A stretch of 64,000 bases of DNA from Brachyhypopomus gauderio (lineage: Eukaryota; Chordata; Actinopteri; Gymnotiformes; Hypopomidae), in NCBI RefSeq assembly GCF_052324685.1, contig NC_135226.1:16455384-16519383 (forward strand). Reading direction: 5' to 3'. This document shows positions 41,224-53,900 of this stretch, one piece after another. Every line of letters begins with the position of its first letter. Position 1 is the stretch's first letter. The notes beneath the pieces are model-generated. The model saw nothing but the letters and a program-made list of their open reading frames with translations, ran no database searches and was not told the origin of the DNA. The position numbers and the translations under genes were made by a program.

Positions 41224-41580
41224 CCGAGGCTGGTTTGGACCCATATGTAGGTTTAATATAAGAGGACAGATTAAGAAGTGGCATGGTAATACACAGGCAG
41301 TGGTCAAAATCCAGATAATCCAAAACAGTAAAGAGGTAACAGAAGGGCCAGCCAAAGGCAAGGTTGGAGAAACTAAGGCAGAGATCATACACATGAAACC
41401 GGATCAGAGAATAATTGCGTGGTATGCAAGCACAGAAGGAATGGCAATACTTTGCGGTGTGCATGAGGGCTAGGTGGGTTTAAGTATACATGCAAATTGC
41501 AATAAAGAAGAACAGCTGATATGTCTAGAACTCTGGGGAGATGGACCTTGGGAGGTGAGACAGGAGAGTGCAGGACCTGA
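41224..41580 (-). mobile_element. LTR-type fragment
   Basis: A segment absent from the first duplication unit. Its right end, caggacctgaca, reads TGTCAGGTCCTG on the minus strand, an LTR-like start. The left end is unclear and there is no matched target duplication. Probably a truncated solo LTR. Confidence 0.4.
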
Positions 41581-41621
41581 CAATGAGAACAGGTGCAGTG
41601 TTTCCAGACCTTATTTGTTCT

Positions 41622-42338
41622 TGTGATGGAGCAGAAGCAGCAGGAGGTGTTAAAGGCATTTGTTGAGCTTTATTGTCCATAACAGGCAAGATCAGAATAT
41701 CAGAATCAGAAAGACTTTATTATCATACATTGTACAAGTACAATGCATGAAATATAGTTCCCTGGGGCCCAGTGTTAAAGCACCGGGAGCCCAGAGCAGC
41801 CGCTGCATCTAGAGCACCGCCAGCTCTGCATGGGGGAGAAATATAGAGAGATAACACTTGGAGGAGACAAAAAATATAAACACAGATTATTCTCACAACA
41901 GGACAACAGTCTGTGTGCATACAAAAAATCCCCATAGCACATACAAGCATTGATAACACAGACAGTCAAGCAGAGAGACGCGTGATTCATTCAGATGGGG
42001 AAGGGGGAGCCAGAGGCCTGGCACACAGTTTTTGTGTCAAAGTTTGTGGTGGAAGGTGAGAGCCATCTCTGACAGGGCAATTTTCGTGGGCGTTCAATAA
42101 CTGACCCCACTCTTTAATTTCCCAGCAAAAACCAGGGAAGGGAGTGTAGAAGCAAGAGAGAAGTAAGAGATAAGTGCGACTACCTCTCTTGAAATCTGGA
42201 AGAAGATAGCAAACACTGTAAAATAAAGGTGCAGAAGTGAAGGACAATTAGGAGGAAACAAACACAGTGACTCGAGGTGACAGGCTCACGGCAGGAGTGG
42301 CCGTCTCCCCTGAGCCCAGGTCCTGGCCTACCGTGACA
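41622..42338 (-). mobile_element. solo LTR or LTR-like insertion with 5-bp target duplication
   Basis: 717 bp from TGTGATGG to ACCGTGACA, flanked by gttct at 41617-41621 and 42339-42343. The first duplication unit lacks it, so it post-dates the OR duplication. Minus orientation is suggested by the TGTCACGG start on that strand. A short inner piece (agaatcagaaagactttatt) resembles a common fish retroposon tail and may be nested. Confidence 0.65.
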
Positions 42339-42665
42339 GTTCTAATTAATGTACACACTACAATGATTTTTGTTTGATCTAGTGGAAGGCTTCAAAACAA
42401 ATTTGATGAATTAGGAATAGCGGACAAGAAATTCCTTTAAAATAAAAATCTTGCAGAGGCACATTTGTTAAATACAAAAATCAATATTTAGATAAAGCAT
42501 ATGTGTATTTTTCATCTGTGAAATGTATTCCATAGTTGTTGAATAATGATCAGTGTCTGAAAACAATTGTTAGTCTCTCGTTTTTACATCCACATGGATT
42601 TTTTTTCATTTACTGAAGTTTTAAGTAGATCTCAAATGATTTCATCCACTTAATATGTAAAATAT

Positions 42666-42725
42666 TACATCACATGACAATGAGACTGCCAATGTGAGCA
42701 TAAAAGCAGAGACCAAAAAGGTCAA
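42666..42725 (+). promoter_or_regulatory. conserved proximal promoter block, subfamily 3 OR (copy 2)
   Basis: Nearly identical to 38076-38135. TATA-like cataaaag at 42699-42706. Confidence 0.55.
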
Positions 42726-42844
42726 TGTCACAGTGACTATTATAGAATTGGCAGTGCCTTTTTTATGGGGTTTTTTATGAGTCCAGTATAATGTTTTTAC
42801 TTCTTTATTAAAACAAAAAGCTTTGTAAAAAAAACTTATCAATG

Positions 42845-43783
42845 ATGGAAAATTATTCTGGAAACATCATGTTTGTGCTCCAAGGACTTAATGACACAAG
42901 GACCAACAAACAAATTTACTTTGGATTTGGTCTCTTGATTTACCTTTTCACTCTCTTTGCAAATTCTACATTGGTTATTACAATTGCTTTAGATAAAATG
43001 CTACATGAGCCAATGTATCTGTTTGTATGCAACTTGTTTGTTAATGGAATATATGGTGTCTCTGCTGTCTATCCAAAGATCCTTGCTGATTTGATAGTAG
43101 ATTCTCCTGTTATCTCATATACTGGATGCATAACACAAATATTCATAATTTACTCTTATGCGTTTTGTGAATTCACATGTCTTACAGTGATGGCCTATGA
43201 CAGGTATGTAGCAATTTGTAAACCCTTGGAGTATCATACCATCATGACAAACCAGATGGTGGGAAAATTGCTCATTTGTACCTGGACCTACGCGTTCATA
43301 GAGACACTTGTTGGGATTGGATTAACAATTCGACTTACCTTATGTGGTAAGAACATTGAAAAGCCTTACTGTTCTAACTGGGAGGTTGTGAAGCTATCAT
43401 GCACAGATGTGACAGTTAACAACCTGTATGGGTACTACTTAATAATTTCTCATTTTTCCCAAGCTATGTTTGTCATTGTGTCATATATTCAAATCATCAG
43501 AGCTGCTTTGCGGTCCAAGACAGAGCGGATTAAATTCATGCAGACATGTCTTCCCCACTTAATAACACTCATGAACTTTGCCCTTTCCATGCTCTTTGAT
43601 GCTCTGTATTCTCGCTATGGTAAAAGTAACGGCCCACAAGCTGTTCGTGATATCTGGAGTATGGAGTATCTCGTTGTTCCACCTCTCCTAAACCCCTTAA
43701 TATATGGACTGAAAGTGACTCAGATACGACACAGCTTTCTAAAATTGTGTGGCTACAAACTTAAAGCACTGAGACAGAGGTGA
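42845..43783 (+). CDS. odorant receptor, subfamily 3 (312 aa, intact)
   Basis: Olfactory GPCR, duplicate of 38241. An ATG directly before (42842) adds one Met; I chose 42845 to match the paralogues. Seen: NYS glycosylation site at residue 3, LHEPMY, MAYDRYVAIC at 116-125, KFMQTCLPHL and PPLLNPLIYGLKV. Substitutions relative to 38241 cluster in TM4 (about residues 143-165) and early TM5 (YYLIISHF), parts that line the odorant pocket in this family. The 3' third is almost unchanged at DNA level. Confidence 0.97.
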   Translation: MENYSGNIMFVLQGLNDTRTNKQIYFGFGLLIYLFTLFANSTLVITIALDKMLHEPMYLFVCNLFVNGIYGVSAVYPKILADLIVDSPVISYTGCITQIFIIYSYAFCEFTCLTVMAYDRYVAICKPLEYHTIMTNQMVGKLLICTWTYAFIETLVGIGLTIRLTLCGKNIEKPYCSNWEVVKLSCTDVTVNNLYGYYLIISHFSQAMFVIVSYIQIIRAALRSKTERIKFMQTCLPHLITLMNFALSMLFDALYSRYGKSNGPQAVRDIWSMEYLVVPPLLNPLIYGLKVTQIRHSFLKLCGYKLKALRQR

Positions 43784-44432
43784 CTTTGCCTGGCAGAACA
43801 CAAGTATGATGTTTTCTGATATGAACATTGTTTCATATTTGTTTAGAGTCTTTTAGAAATGACATAATATAAAACCTTGTCAAATGTTAATCCTGTAAGA
43901 GTTCTTGAGGCCAAAAAACCCCCCAAAATTGTCTGACCCACACGCCTCTTATCTTAGTCTACAGAGCTGTTAAGTGAAAACATTGTTCGTTCTGCATTTC
44001 AAAATGTATGATTTTTAGGTTATTAGATAATTCAGTATTCCTGTATTATTAGTTAAGCTTACTTGTCACATAGATGTTGGAATTTCCTTAATTTATTTAC
44101 ATAACTGAGTTGTAGCTTTGAGTTTTGTGTAACGAATGAATGTGTTGGAGAATTAAGCCACTTCTTTATAAATTCTAAAAGCCTCTGCTAACATTTTCAT
44201 TATGGTTAGTTTCTTACTAGTTGCACATGATAAGGGGGTGGGGGTCAGTAGGTGGGTGACTGAGAGTGAGGGAGGTGTGTATTTGTAACATTTGTAGCAA
44301 CATATGTATACTATTTGTAACAATTGCACACCAATGATGGAAAATCATCCAGAGAGATGATTGTGTCTAGAGAGACTATAATATTCTAAATAATATAATA
44401 CAAGAGCATTTCAAATATAAACCCAGGAGCGC
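43784..44432. other. downstream flank of OR 42845, no gene
   Basis: Duplicate of 39190-39905. The match stops at about 44432 where the BEL/Pao fossil begins. Confidence 0.6.
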
Positions 44433-47400
44433 TTGTTCCTTTTGAAGCGTTGAATAGTGTGAATCAGCACACTGATGGCCCTCGTAAGAGAACTCCCAAC
44501 GTGAAAAGTGGCCGAAGCGCTGAGCACCAGGATGCTTAAGCACCGTCGTGGATAGAGTGGTCACTTGTAGCTGGATTTTAGGCTCTTGGTCTGGCTGCAG
44601 GACTTCAAAGGTCTGCGCCTAAGGCAGCACGTTGATAGGCTGAGTTAAAAAGGCAGGCCCAGTAAACCATATCTTGTCTTTCAAGCGGGTTCCTGGGATC
44701 CCCCGGGTTGCGATGTCTGCAGGGTTGTGCTGCGTGTGTACGTTTTTCCACTGTTGTGGCAGTGTGCTTTGCCTAATTCGTTAGACCCGGTTGCTCACAT
44801 ATGTATAGCAACTTCTTTTCTCATTTAAAATGTACCCAAGTACAATTCTGCTATCTGTGTAAAATGTGACCGTGTCAAACCCGGATGTCAATTTCAGACA
44901 TAATGGTTTTAGCTAGTTCACTGCCATAACTGCGTCACACAGCTCCAAACGGGGCATGGTGTGTTCAGGTCATGACGCAAGTCTGGCTTTACTTGATCCG
45001 TTCACTTGGCTGGCATGGACCTGTGGGTGTAAGCTCTGAGGATCCTTAATTTTTCCAATTCTTGGAGAGAATCCCTCCAACTGTCCATGATTTCACCTTT
45101 CCTGCAGGCAGTGGAACATCCCAGTCAAAAGTGTCAGTGCGAGTTCCCGAAGGATTGTCACTGGAGTTACAAACATGAGAGGGTCATACAGGCTGTTCAC
45201 TGTGGAGAGGACTCCTTGATGGGTGAAAGGCTTCCTCTCGTTCTTCATGCGGTTGGTGAAGCAATCTGACTCCATGTCCCAGTGCAGTCCGAGGCTCCTT
45301 TGCATTAGTAGACTGCCAGAGGCCAGGTCCAAGTTGAGGTCCTTTAGTTCTGTGGCGCGATCTATACCAGGAAAGGCTTCCATTATCTCCTTATTGTTCA
45401 AGGCCAGCTTGTGCAGCCTGAGGTTGGAGCAGGCCAGCATAGCTTGGGTCCTTTTAAGCAGACTTATTGAGATCTGGTCCTGGTAAGAGCGCTTGATTTC
45501 ATTACGTTCAATCAGTGGTGGCAGTGGTAGCGTGACGCCGCCGTCAAGAGGTTCTACCATGAAGCCACATGCTTGTCTGCCTTCTGCTTCTATCGTTCCT
45601 GCACATGTCTTTAGAGAGTATGGCGAGGGGCATCCTGAGATGTTAAAAAGACTGAAGAACTCGGACCTTGCGAGCGATTGGTTACTTTGGTCATCTAATA
45701 TAGCATACATGCAAAGTGCAGCATCAGAGTTGGTGTCTGGGTACATCTTACGAGGCATATTTTTGAACAGGAATGCCCAGAGATGCTCTTTCCACACACC
45801 TCAGTGCATAAGGCTGATACAGCAGTCTCCCCGCCATTCTTTGGGATGGAGTCTTCCGAGCTGTTGGCATTTGTTGTTGGGTTGGGGTGTAGTGCTGCGA
45901 CATGTCTGTTACTTCCACACTGTGCAGCTTACCTCATCGTTACAGTTCCTTGCCAAGTGTATGGCTTTACAGCACTTGTAGCACACTCCATGTTTCTTTA
46001 AGAGTGCCTTTCTCTCCTCTATAGGCTTATCTGTAAACCCACGACACTTTTGTAAGAGATGGGGCTTGTTATGCAGGAGACAATGTTTTGCTGGGTCCTC
46101 TCTACTGGTGTACTTACTTGTGGAAATGTGAGTGGCGCAAGGAGTGAGCTAAGCATCAAAAGACACCCCTGTCTTGAGGACAGCTACTGCTCTCTGACTC
46201 TCTATCTTCGTCACCTGCTTGATATGACCAGGCTGCTTGTTATTGAGTGCTGCCTGCGTAAAGCCTGGGTCAATGCACATCCTTGCTTGTTGGCACACGA
46301 AATTCACAAAGAAGTTAAATGGAGGATAGGGAGTCCTGTATTGCTCCTTGTAGTTGAAACCTTGCGTGAGCCACTATTCCTGCAGGTAGAATGCGGGTTA
46401 ACCCCACAGGGTGTGTATAGATAGTTAAGGCCAGTCAGGTCCCCATCCATTTTAGCAGCTTGAATTTCTAGTAGTAAGTCCCCCAGTTATCTTGGTTTGC
46501 GTCCGTCCTTGTTCTGCACTCTAGGGAAACTGTCCAGCCTTTTGAACAAGGAGTTTTCGATTACCTCTGGCACCCCATAGTACTCATAGAGCCAATCCCA
46601 TACAGCCCTAAGTCCGGAATCTGGATAGTACACATGAACAGTTCTTATGCGCTTAGCATGTTCGGCTGAGTCTTTTGCTAACCATTTCACAAGAAGGTCA
46701 AGTTGCTCGCTAGCTGATAGGTCAAGATCTGTTGTATAGAGTCCAGTAGACATAAGCTCACACCGGGCCATGAATCTAACAAGATCTGACATTCCTCTTG
46801 TAGCAGAGTGAGATTGTTGGGGCAATCTCACTAATTCCCTCCCTAATTGTAAATTGCGGTGGAGCCGTGCGAGTCGCGGGGCAGGTTTATAAATAGCGGC
46901 GGTGTGGTTACTGGGGCAGACTCCCTTCTGTCATCCCGCTTCTCCAGCACCTTTAATGGTGCCAAGTTATTGTTGTTGGGCCTGGCTTCCTTTGGTGGAC
47001 CAGCTTAATACCGTCAAGGTATGGCGTTTCTTTTGGCGTCTGATTATCGGTGAGTGCGATGCGCTGAGAACTAACATGCTCTGCTGTTTCGTCACAGTTC
47101 GGTGGGCGCGTCATGAGAATTACTGCGCTGATTTACCACGGGTGGGCAGTTGCTATATGCCCTTTGAGAACAACCTGGTTAGGTAAGGTAGGCCTGCTGA
47201 TTATCGGCACTTTTAATGAAGGTATTTGTTTTTAATTCATTTTCCTTTGTTAGTCATCACGCTGTTCTGAAGAATTCGCAGTGGCTGTCGGAGCAATGAG
47301 CGGATTCCAGTCATAAGGGGGAAAGAAGACAACAGCATTATAGACTTTCGCCCAAGGATAGTTTGCTGCGTGGTTCCAGTAGCCGGCAGTGCTGCTGTTT

Positions 47401-49300
47401 TGTTTTGCTTTGATTCGTTTTATTCAGTTTTGTTTTGTGCTGTGTTTTGTTTGGGGGCGTTTGTGATTCACGTTGTCCGAGTGATCGTGTGTTTCGTGTT
47501 TTCTATTTGTTTTCTTGCTACGTTTTTAGGCTTAGTTTGGCGGCGACCTTTTTCTTAGTTTACATGTTTGATTTGGTTGAGTGTATGGTTTTTATTTCTT
47601 TATCCCTTTTCCGTTTGCAGTGATTTGGTGGTGTGATTTCTTTCGTGGTTTCTTTAAATAGTGTTGGTGCCAAACTGCGCTGCAAAGCGTTTGGTTTTTC
47701 GTGTTGTGTTTGTGAAGGGTGTTGTGTTGGTGTGTTTGTGAGGAACTTTTTCTTTTGTTTGTCTACTTATTGGTCCTCTCATTGTCGGGGTTTTGTTTAA
47801 TTATTTGATTGTTTGTGCAGGGCAGGAGCTGCAGGCCGGACAGAGGCAGATGTCCCAGGTGGTGGAATCTCGTGTACGGGTTTGGTAGGGAGTGAAGAGT
47901 ATTGAGTGTGAAGTGTGGTCACAGTGAGCGTACAGTATAGAGGTGATCCGCTAGCTCCCATCTTAATTACCAAGGCCGCAGCCCTGTTCCCTCTTGTTTT
48001 ACTTGTCATTGTGAGTCTGTGTAAATTATATATTTTTATACGATCCATAAAGAGTGATCAAATTATATTTTTATATTAAAGAAATTATTGGAACTACCTC
48101 TCTGGTCCAGTGGTCTTGAACTTGTGTCCTTTTCTTTAATGGTCTTAGTTGGTGCTGAGGCTTTCATTTGCCCCAGTATAATTCCTTGGGGTGAAATTCC
48201 CCTAGGTGGCGTAGTCATGCATCTTCTTTTTGGGTTTTGTTAGTTCTGCTCGCCACACTCTGTTTTCATTAAACTGGGCATGCACAGGACTTCTTTGCTG
48301 GTAAGTAGCACTGGGTTCTAAACAGGTGTTGCCTAATAGTCTGTGTGTAGTGTCACTGTAATTGTTGTCTGGAGGTCGTTGCGCTATTTGAGAGTCGTCG
48401 GTTTGAAGCGGTCGTAGCGCACAATTCTGTAATGCCTTGAACATCAGGCGGACTCAGCATTTGGGGTTGGTGTATGTGAAATGGTGTAAAGTTCTGCCGA
48501 GGGGCGATTTACTTGTAGTATGATAAGGCCCAACAGTACTGTATGTGTGTACTCAGAATTTTGCAAATCTGGACTGCTAACAGGAACATTATTGAATATT
48601 CCTTCGGCATGGTCTTTGGTGCACGCTTTTATATCGTCAGATGGCACATCAATGTCACTGAAATCCTGCTCAATTTCCCTTTAAGCGGCAGCCTCTAAGA
48701 CGTTTGCCTTGGCAGCAGTAGACGCAGCTCATTTTTCAAGGTGAACTTCATCTAGTTTCAATTCCAGAGTCAGAATTTTCTAACTCCAATTCTGTTCATT
48801 TTAATTTCAGCACATTCTCTTTTGCAGCAAATGTTATTTCAGTCTTGCCTCTGCTTCTGCGTGCGCTTGAACAGCACCTATTTTGTTAGCGGAGGGGCTC
48901 TAAGACTTTTTGGATGCACTAGGCGTGTTATACCTGGTTCTAATGGACCCTGTAGTTGAAGCCTTTCCCAACATCTTAAACTTGATCTTATTGTAACTTA
49001 CTCGAAAGATGAACTAGCTTCGGTAAATCCATAGGGTGAGTTGCTCCCGTGGTGAAGCCCTAAGCTCCGAACGCAAAGATTAGCCCGCTAGAAGTCCTTT
49101 TTTTACTATGCTGTCCTGTCTCGATGCCTTGTCAGAGTCGGCAGCCAGATAACTCCTCTCCCAAATAAAACACGGGAACACAAGTCTCGATTGACCTTTT
49201 ATAATATTGGGAACAAGGTGAAATGAGGGTGACTTCAAAGGAAACCTCGAAAACTCACCAAAAAGAAATCAACACCACGCTCTGCTTTTTTTTTTTTGCC
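44433..49300 (-). mobile_element. BEL/Pao LTR retrotransposon fossil, broken and incomplete
   Basis: The minus strand carries, from right to left, gag-like coding (about 49000-48200), more gag (46487-46831, with a DWLYEYYGVPE-type segment), a CCHC-like knuckle region (about 45920-46000), and a protease/early polymerase region (45093-45797, ending KPFTHQGVLSTVNSLYDPL, the BEL signature). The rest of the polymerase is missing. It is interrupted by a plus-oriented LTR-like insert at about 46815-48170. Many breaks; old. Confidence 0.7.
46815..48170 (+). mobile_element. LTR-like insert within the BEL/Pao fossil
   Basis: Starts TGTTGGGGCAATCTCAC with a tataaatag box about 75 bp in, then long T/G-rich sequence to an ataaag signal at about 48046. 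The part 46910-47095 has a relative at 17904-18290. The right end and target duplication could not be fixed, so the limits are approximate. Confidence 0.5.
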
Positions 49301-49324
49301 ACCCATCTCTATCTCATTTTTTAC

Positions 49325-49970
49325 TAGGGCTGTGACGAGATGTCGCGAGATGTAACTCAGCTAAATTTCTCGTCGCGAGACGAGTGCCCCTGCCACTTTC
49401 ATATTGTTTGTTTGGCAACATTTTGGGTACACGGCGGAAATGATAAATGGCAAGAGAGTGACTGATAACACACATACCATATGCAAACATTGTATGAAAA
49501 TAATTCCGTACACCTCCACCGCAGCCCATCTCGGCAACGCAATTGCTCTTTCTCACGCTGTACGCATGGAAACGTTCGTTTTTTCTATACTGTATTTACG
49601 ATTAAAGCGTATCTAAATCTAGGGTCATGCTTAATGACAAACTGCTTTACGATGGACTTTTCAGTCTCTAACCCCGTCATTAAGCGGGACTCAATGTAAT
49701 ATTGTTTGCGCTTGAAAAAATGAGAAATCTTTTATTTTATTAATTTTATTTTAACTTTTATGAAATTTCATTTTTATTTCAATTTGTAGAGGAAGAAGTT
49801 TATTAAAAGTTCATGCTTACATCTTGCATGTTAAGAGTTATAATAAAACATTTTAAAATGGACGTCATATAATTTGTCATTTTAGTTTTCTTAAGATCTC
49901 TTCTTGTCTTGTTCTCGTGAACCCAATATCGTGTCTTGTCTCGTGAGCTAAGTGTATCGTCACACCCCTA
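49325..49970 (+). mobile_element. hAT-derived element with a BED zinc-finger remnant
   Basis: Ends tagggctgtgacga and tcgtcacacccctac form a TIR, with the 8-bp flanks ttttttac (left) and ctttttac (right) differing at one base. Inside, plus-strand codons read VWQHFGYTAE, GKRVTDNTHTICKHC and a following Y-x-TSTAAHL segment (about 49404-49550): a BED-type finger that starts many hAT transposases. The rest of the transposase is deleted, so it is non-autonomous. Confidence 0.7.
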
Positions 49971-50117
49971 CTTTTTACATCATCAGCCAACCCCCCACAG
50001 AAAACATCAACATCTGCCAGTAGATGGCAGCACATTATACAGGCCTAAGAAGGCCTGCTGTGACTGTCCATTCCTTAAGAGATGTTTTGGGCCGGTTTTC
50101 AGCAAGGTGGTGAGGGG

Positions 50118-50160
50118 TATTATGACCCCACAAGATTGCAGAACTTGTGGGGTCATAATA
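50118..50160. repeat. perfect 17-bp hairpin
   Basis: tattatgaccccacaag and cttgtggggtcataata are exact inverted copies separated by 9 bases. It could be a tiny fold-back element or chance in a small duplicated segment. Confidence 0.75.
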
Positions 50161-50982
50161 CACACACTGCCAAAATGTTATATTCCAAGTAAAAATATTA
50201 TCATATAGATAATTTATTTGCAGAAAATGAGAACAGGGCAAATTTTAAAAAGTTGCAGAGTTTTCAGAACTCATACAAAGATACATATTTAAATTATAAG
50301 CAAGACAACACAAATTTTTCAGCTAATGAACCAATTGCACTGATATTTTATTGCCCCAAATGGGAGGCATCTTAAACTAACTGGAAAACTAATTTATTTA
50401 TATATTTATGCTATATTTATGTTGCTGGGGCTTGTTCACACAAAAAAAAATCCCTCTTCTGTGTATCCCTCATCTGTGAAATAATTAATAAATAGTGAAA
50501 TAATGATTAATTATCAGTAGCTGAATAGTTCAACTCTCATATTTTTATTCAATTTTAATTGCTTCATCACAGCTATTTTATTTTTTTTTATTTTATTTTT
50601 TTTATTTTTATTTTTTTAAATTTTTATTTTTTTTATTTTTGTACATATAACATGACAATAACAATACTCTGGGGTGAAGAACATATGACCAAAGGGTAAA
50701 GGAGAAAAAAAGGGAGGAAAGGGGGGAGGGATTTTTTAAATATTACAGTTTTTTGTGTTTGTCCATGAGTGTATGATTGTATGTGCCCATGTGTGTATAG
50801 GTGTGGTGAGGTGAGATATATGCAGATATATAAGTTAAATATTTGCTGTTTAGTGTTCGTTTGTGTTAGTGTGTGCATTCAGGTGCACATATACATATAA
50901 GATCTTTAGTATGTTTTATGTTTACATGTATTGTATTTGTATGTAAGGGGGGGTGTGAGGCTCACAGGCTAAGGTAACAATG

Positions 50983-53900
50983 TCATTTCAGAAGAGAAGT
51001 TAGTGTTGAAACCCATATGGACAGAGAATCTGTATCTGTGTGTGTATTAGAAGCGGGTGTATTATCAAGAGTAATATAGTCCAGAAGAAGATTTTTCCAG
51101 AGTGAGATGTCGGTTTTATGTCTTGTTTTCCAGTTCATGAGGATTGTTTTCTTGGCGATGGTTAAAGCTATAAGAAGCATTTTCGTATTAGTGCTATTAA
51201 GATTAGTGTTGGCTACGTCATTCAGTAAGCAGAGGGAAGGGGATAGTGGGATGTGGGAATCAAAGATGACTGATAGGGATTTTATAATTTTTTCCCAGAA
51301 CTGTTGAATGGGTGTACAATGCCAGAAAGCGTGGATGTATGTGTCAGGGGTATTTTGAGAGCAATTAGTACAGATGTTAGTAGTGAATCCCATTTTTGAT
51401 AATCTCTCATTAGTATAGTATATTCTGTGAAGGAATTTTAATTGTAATAATTGTAAGTTTGAGTTATTAGACATACTGTAAATATTTTTGCATATCTGGG
51501 TCCAGAAGTCGGCATCGGGGGTGATCAATAGGTCCACTTCCCATTTGGATGTGGGGATGTAGAGAGAGTTATCGGCTTTGGAAATTGTTTTGTATATTTT
51601 AGATAGTAATCTAATCTAGTAATTTTTTGGGAGTTAGGTTCATTAATGCAGATATTAAAGGTGGATGGTTTATGTTTATAGTTAATTTATTGTACCCTGC
51701 TTGTATGGCTGATTTAACTTGTAAATATTGAAGGAATTGATTACTCTTGATGCCATACCCCTGGATTAAACTGCTAAATGGGACTATGGTGTTATTGTGG
51801 AGAATATGTTGTAGGTGCGTTATACCCTTGCTTGACCATGTATGGAAGTGTAGTGTCTTTTGGTTGCTTAAAATGTCAGGGTTGTTCCAAATAGGGGTTA
51901 ATTTAGATGGGGATAAGGGGGACTTAGTAATTTTATGGAATTTCCACCAGGCTGACAGAGCAGATGATATTGTTAAAGACTTGAAACAGGGCAGTGATTT
52001 AGCTGATTGGCTGAGGAATGGAAGATCTGAGAGTGGAATATTGCGACTGTGGGCTTGTTCAGAGTCTAGGAGAATATTGTCTGATTGGTATGGGTGAATC
52101 CATTTAAATATAAATTGCAATTGATTGGAAAGAAAGTATTGATAAAAATTTGGGGCGTTAAGTCCACCTTGTGTTTTTGGTTGTTGAAGTGTGTTTAGTT
52201 TGATTCTTGGTGGTTTATTTTTCCAATAAAATTTGATGATTATTGAGTCGAGTGAATTAAACCAGGAAGTTGTTGGGTGAGTGGGTATCATGGAAAAAAG
52301 GTAATTGACCTTAGGGAGGATAGACATTTTAACTGTAGCTATTCGACCAATAAGAGATAATGGAAGATTCATCCATCGATGTATATTGTCTGTTATGGTT
52401 TTGAGTAGTGGGGTGTAATTGAGAGTAAATAACTCAGACAGTTTGGAGGAAATGTTAACACCCAGATAAGTGATATGAGATGTGCAGATGGGGATTGGGG
52501 GTGGGTTAGTTGTCATATCCCAGCTATTATTGCATATTGGGAGAATGGATGATTTTTGCCAATTGATTGAGTAGTCAGATATATTAGAAAAGATTTCTAT
52601 GAGGTGAATAGTTTCACTTAGTGAGCTGTGGGGCTTCTGTAAAAATAGTAAAATATCATCTGCATACAGAGAGATTTTATGATGAGTATTGTTTGTTTGG
52701 ATACCGATTATTGAATTATTTTGCCGTATGGCTGCTGCAAGTGGTTCTATAAAGATAGTAAATAGATATGGAGAGAGTGGGCATCCTTGTCTACATCCCC
52801 TGTGTAATGTGAATCTTTGTGATATTAATCCATTAGTAGTTACCGTGGCTGTTGGTGAAGTGTAAAGAATTTTAACCCAGTCAATGAATAACTCTCCAAA
52901 TCCAAATTTCTGTAAAGTGGATATGAGGAAGGACCAATTTACTTTGTCAAATGCTTTTTCTGCGTCTAAGCTGATGATGATTGTTTCTAGTTTTTGTTGT
53001 ATTGAGTAGTCAATTAGATTGAAAAGTCTGCGTGTATTATTTGATGAATGTCTGCCTTTTATGAATCCGGTTTGATCAGGGTGAATTATGGATGGGATAA
53101 TTTCGTCAAGTCTGTGTGCGAGGGTTTTTGTAATAATTTTAAGATCGACATTTAGGAGAGATATAGGTCGGTAGCTAGATGGTAGAGTTGGGTCTTTATT
53201 TGGTTTCAGAATGAGTGAGATTGAAGCACTGTTCATGTGGTCCGGGATTATTGAGCATTGTTTTATTTCTAAGACTAATCTCTGAAATAAAGGGTTGAGT
53301 ATGGTCCAAAAATGTTTATAGAACTCAGCAGGGAAGCCATCTGGCCCGGGTGACTTATTATTGGGCATGTTCATGAGGGATGTTAAAAGTTCTTTTTCTG
53401 ATATTGGTATTTCAAGTGAATTCATTTGGGCTTGGTTAAGGTGTGGCAAGTGGATATTATCTAGAAAGGAGTGTATATGTTCTTGTTTGTTTTCTTTTGT
53501 TGATGAATATAAATTTGTATAAAAGGTTCTGAAGATATTGTTTATATGTTCTGGTGATTGGGTTGGCCTCCCTGTTGAGTCTTTTATAGAGGCTATTGTA
53601 AATCTTTCTTTATTTTGTTTGATTTTATTAGCTAGATATTTACCTGATTTGTTATTATGGTGGAACTGTTCTTGACGGAGTTGTTGGATTTTAAATTGTG
53701 TTTTTTTATTAATAATTTCATTTAATTCCATTTTGTATTTTCTTATTTCGTTTTCAAATTCATCTTGAGGGTTGTTTGCATGTAATGTTTCAAGTTGTTT
53801 TATTTTATGTTCTAGTTCTGTTTCATGTTTGGCCTCTTTTTTCTTTTTATAAGAGGAATACGAAATTGTTACACCTCTTAGTACAGCTTTTCCTGCTTGC

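Noticed and set aside
38241-43783. Possibility that the two near-identical ORs are an assembly artefact
   Set aside because: The flanks differ by insertions (41224-41580, 41622-42338) and by scattered substitutions, so they are distinct loci.
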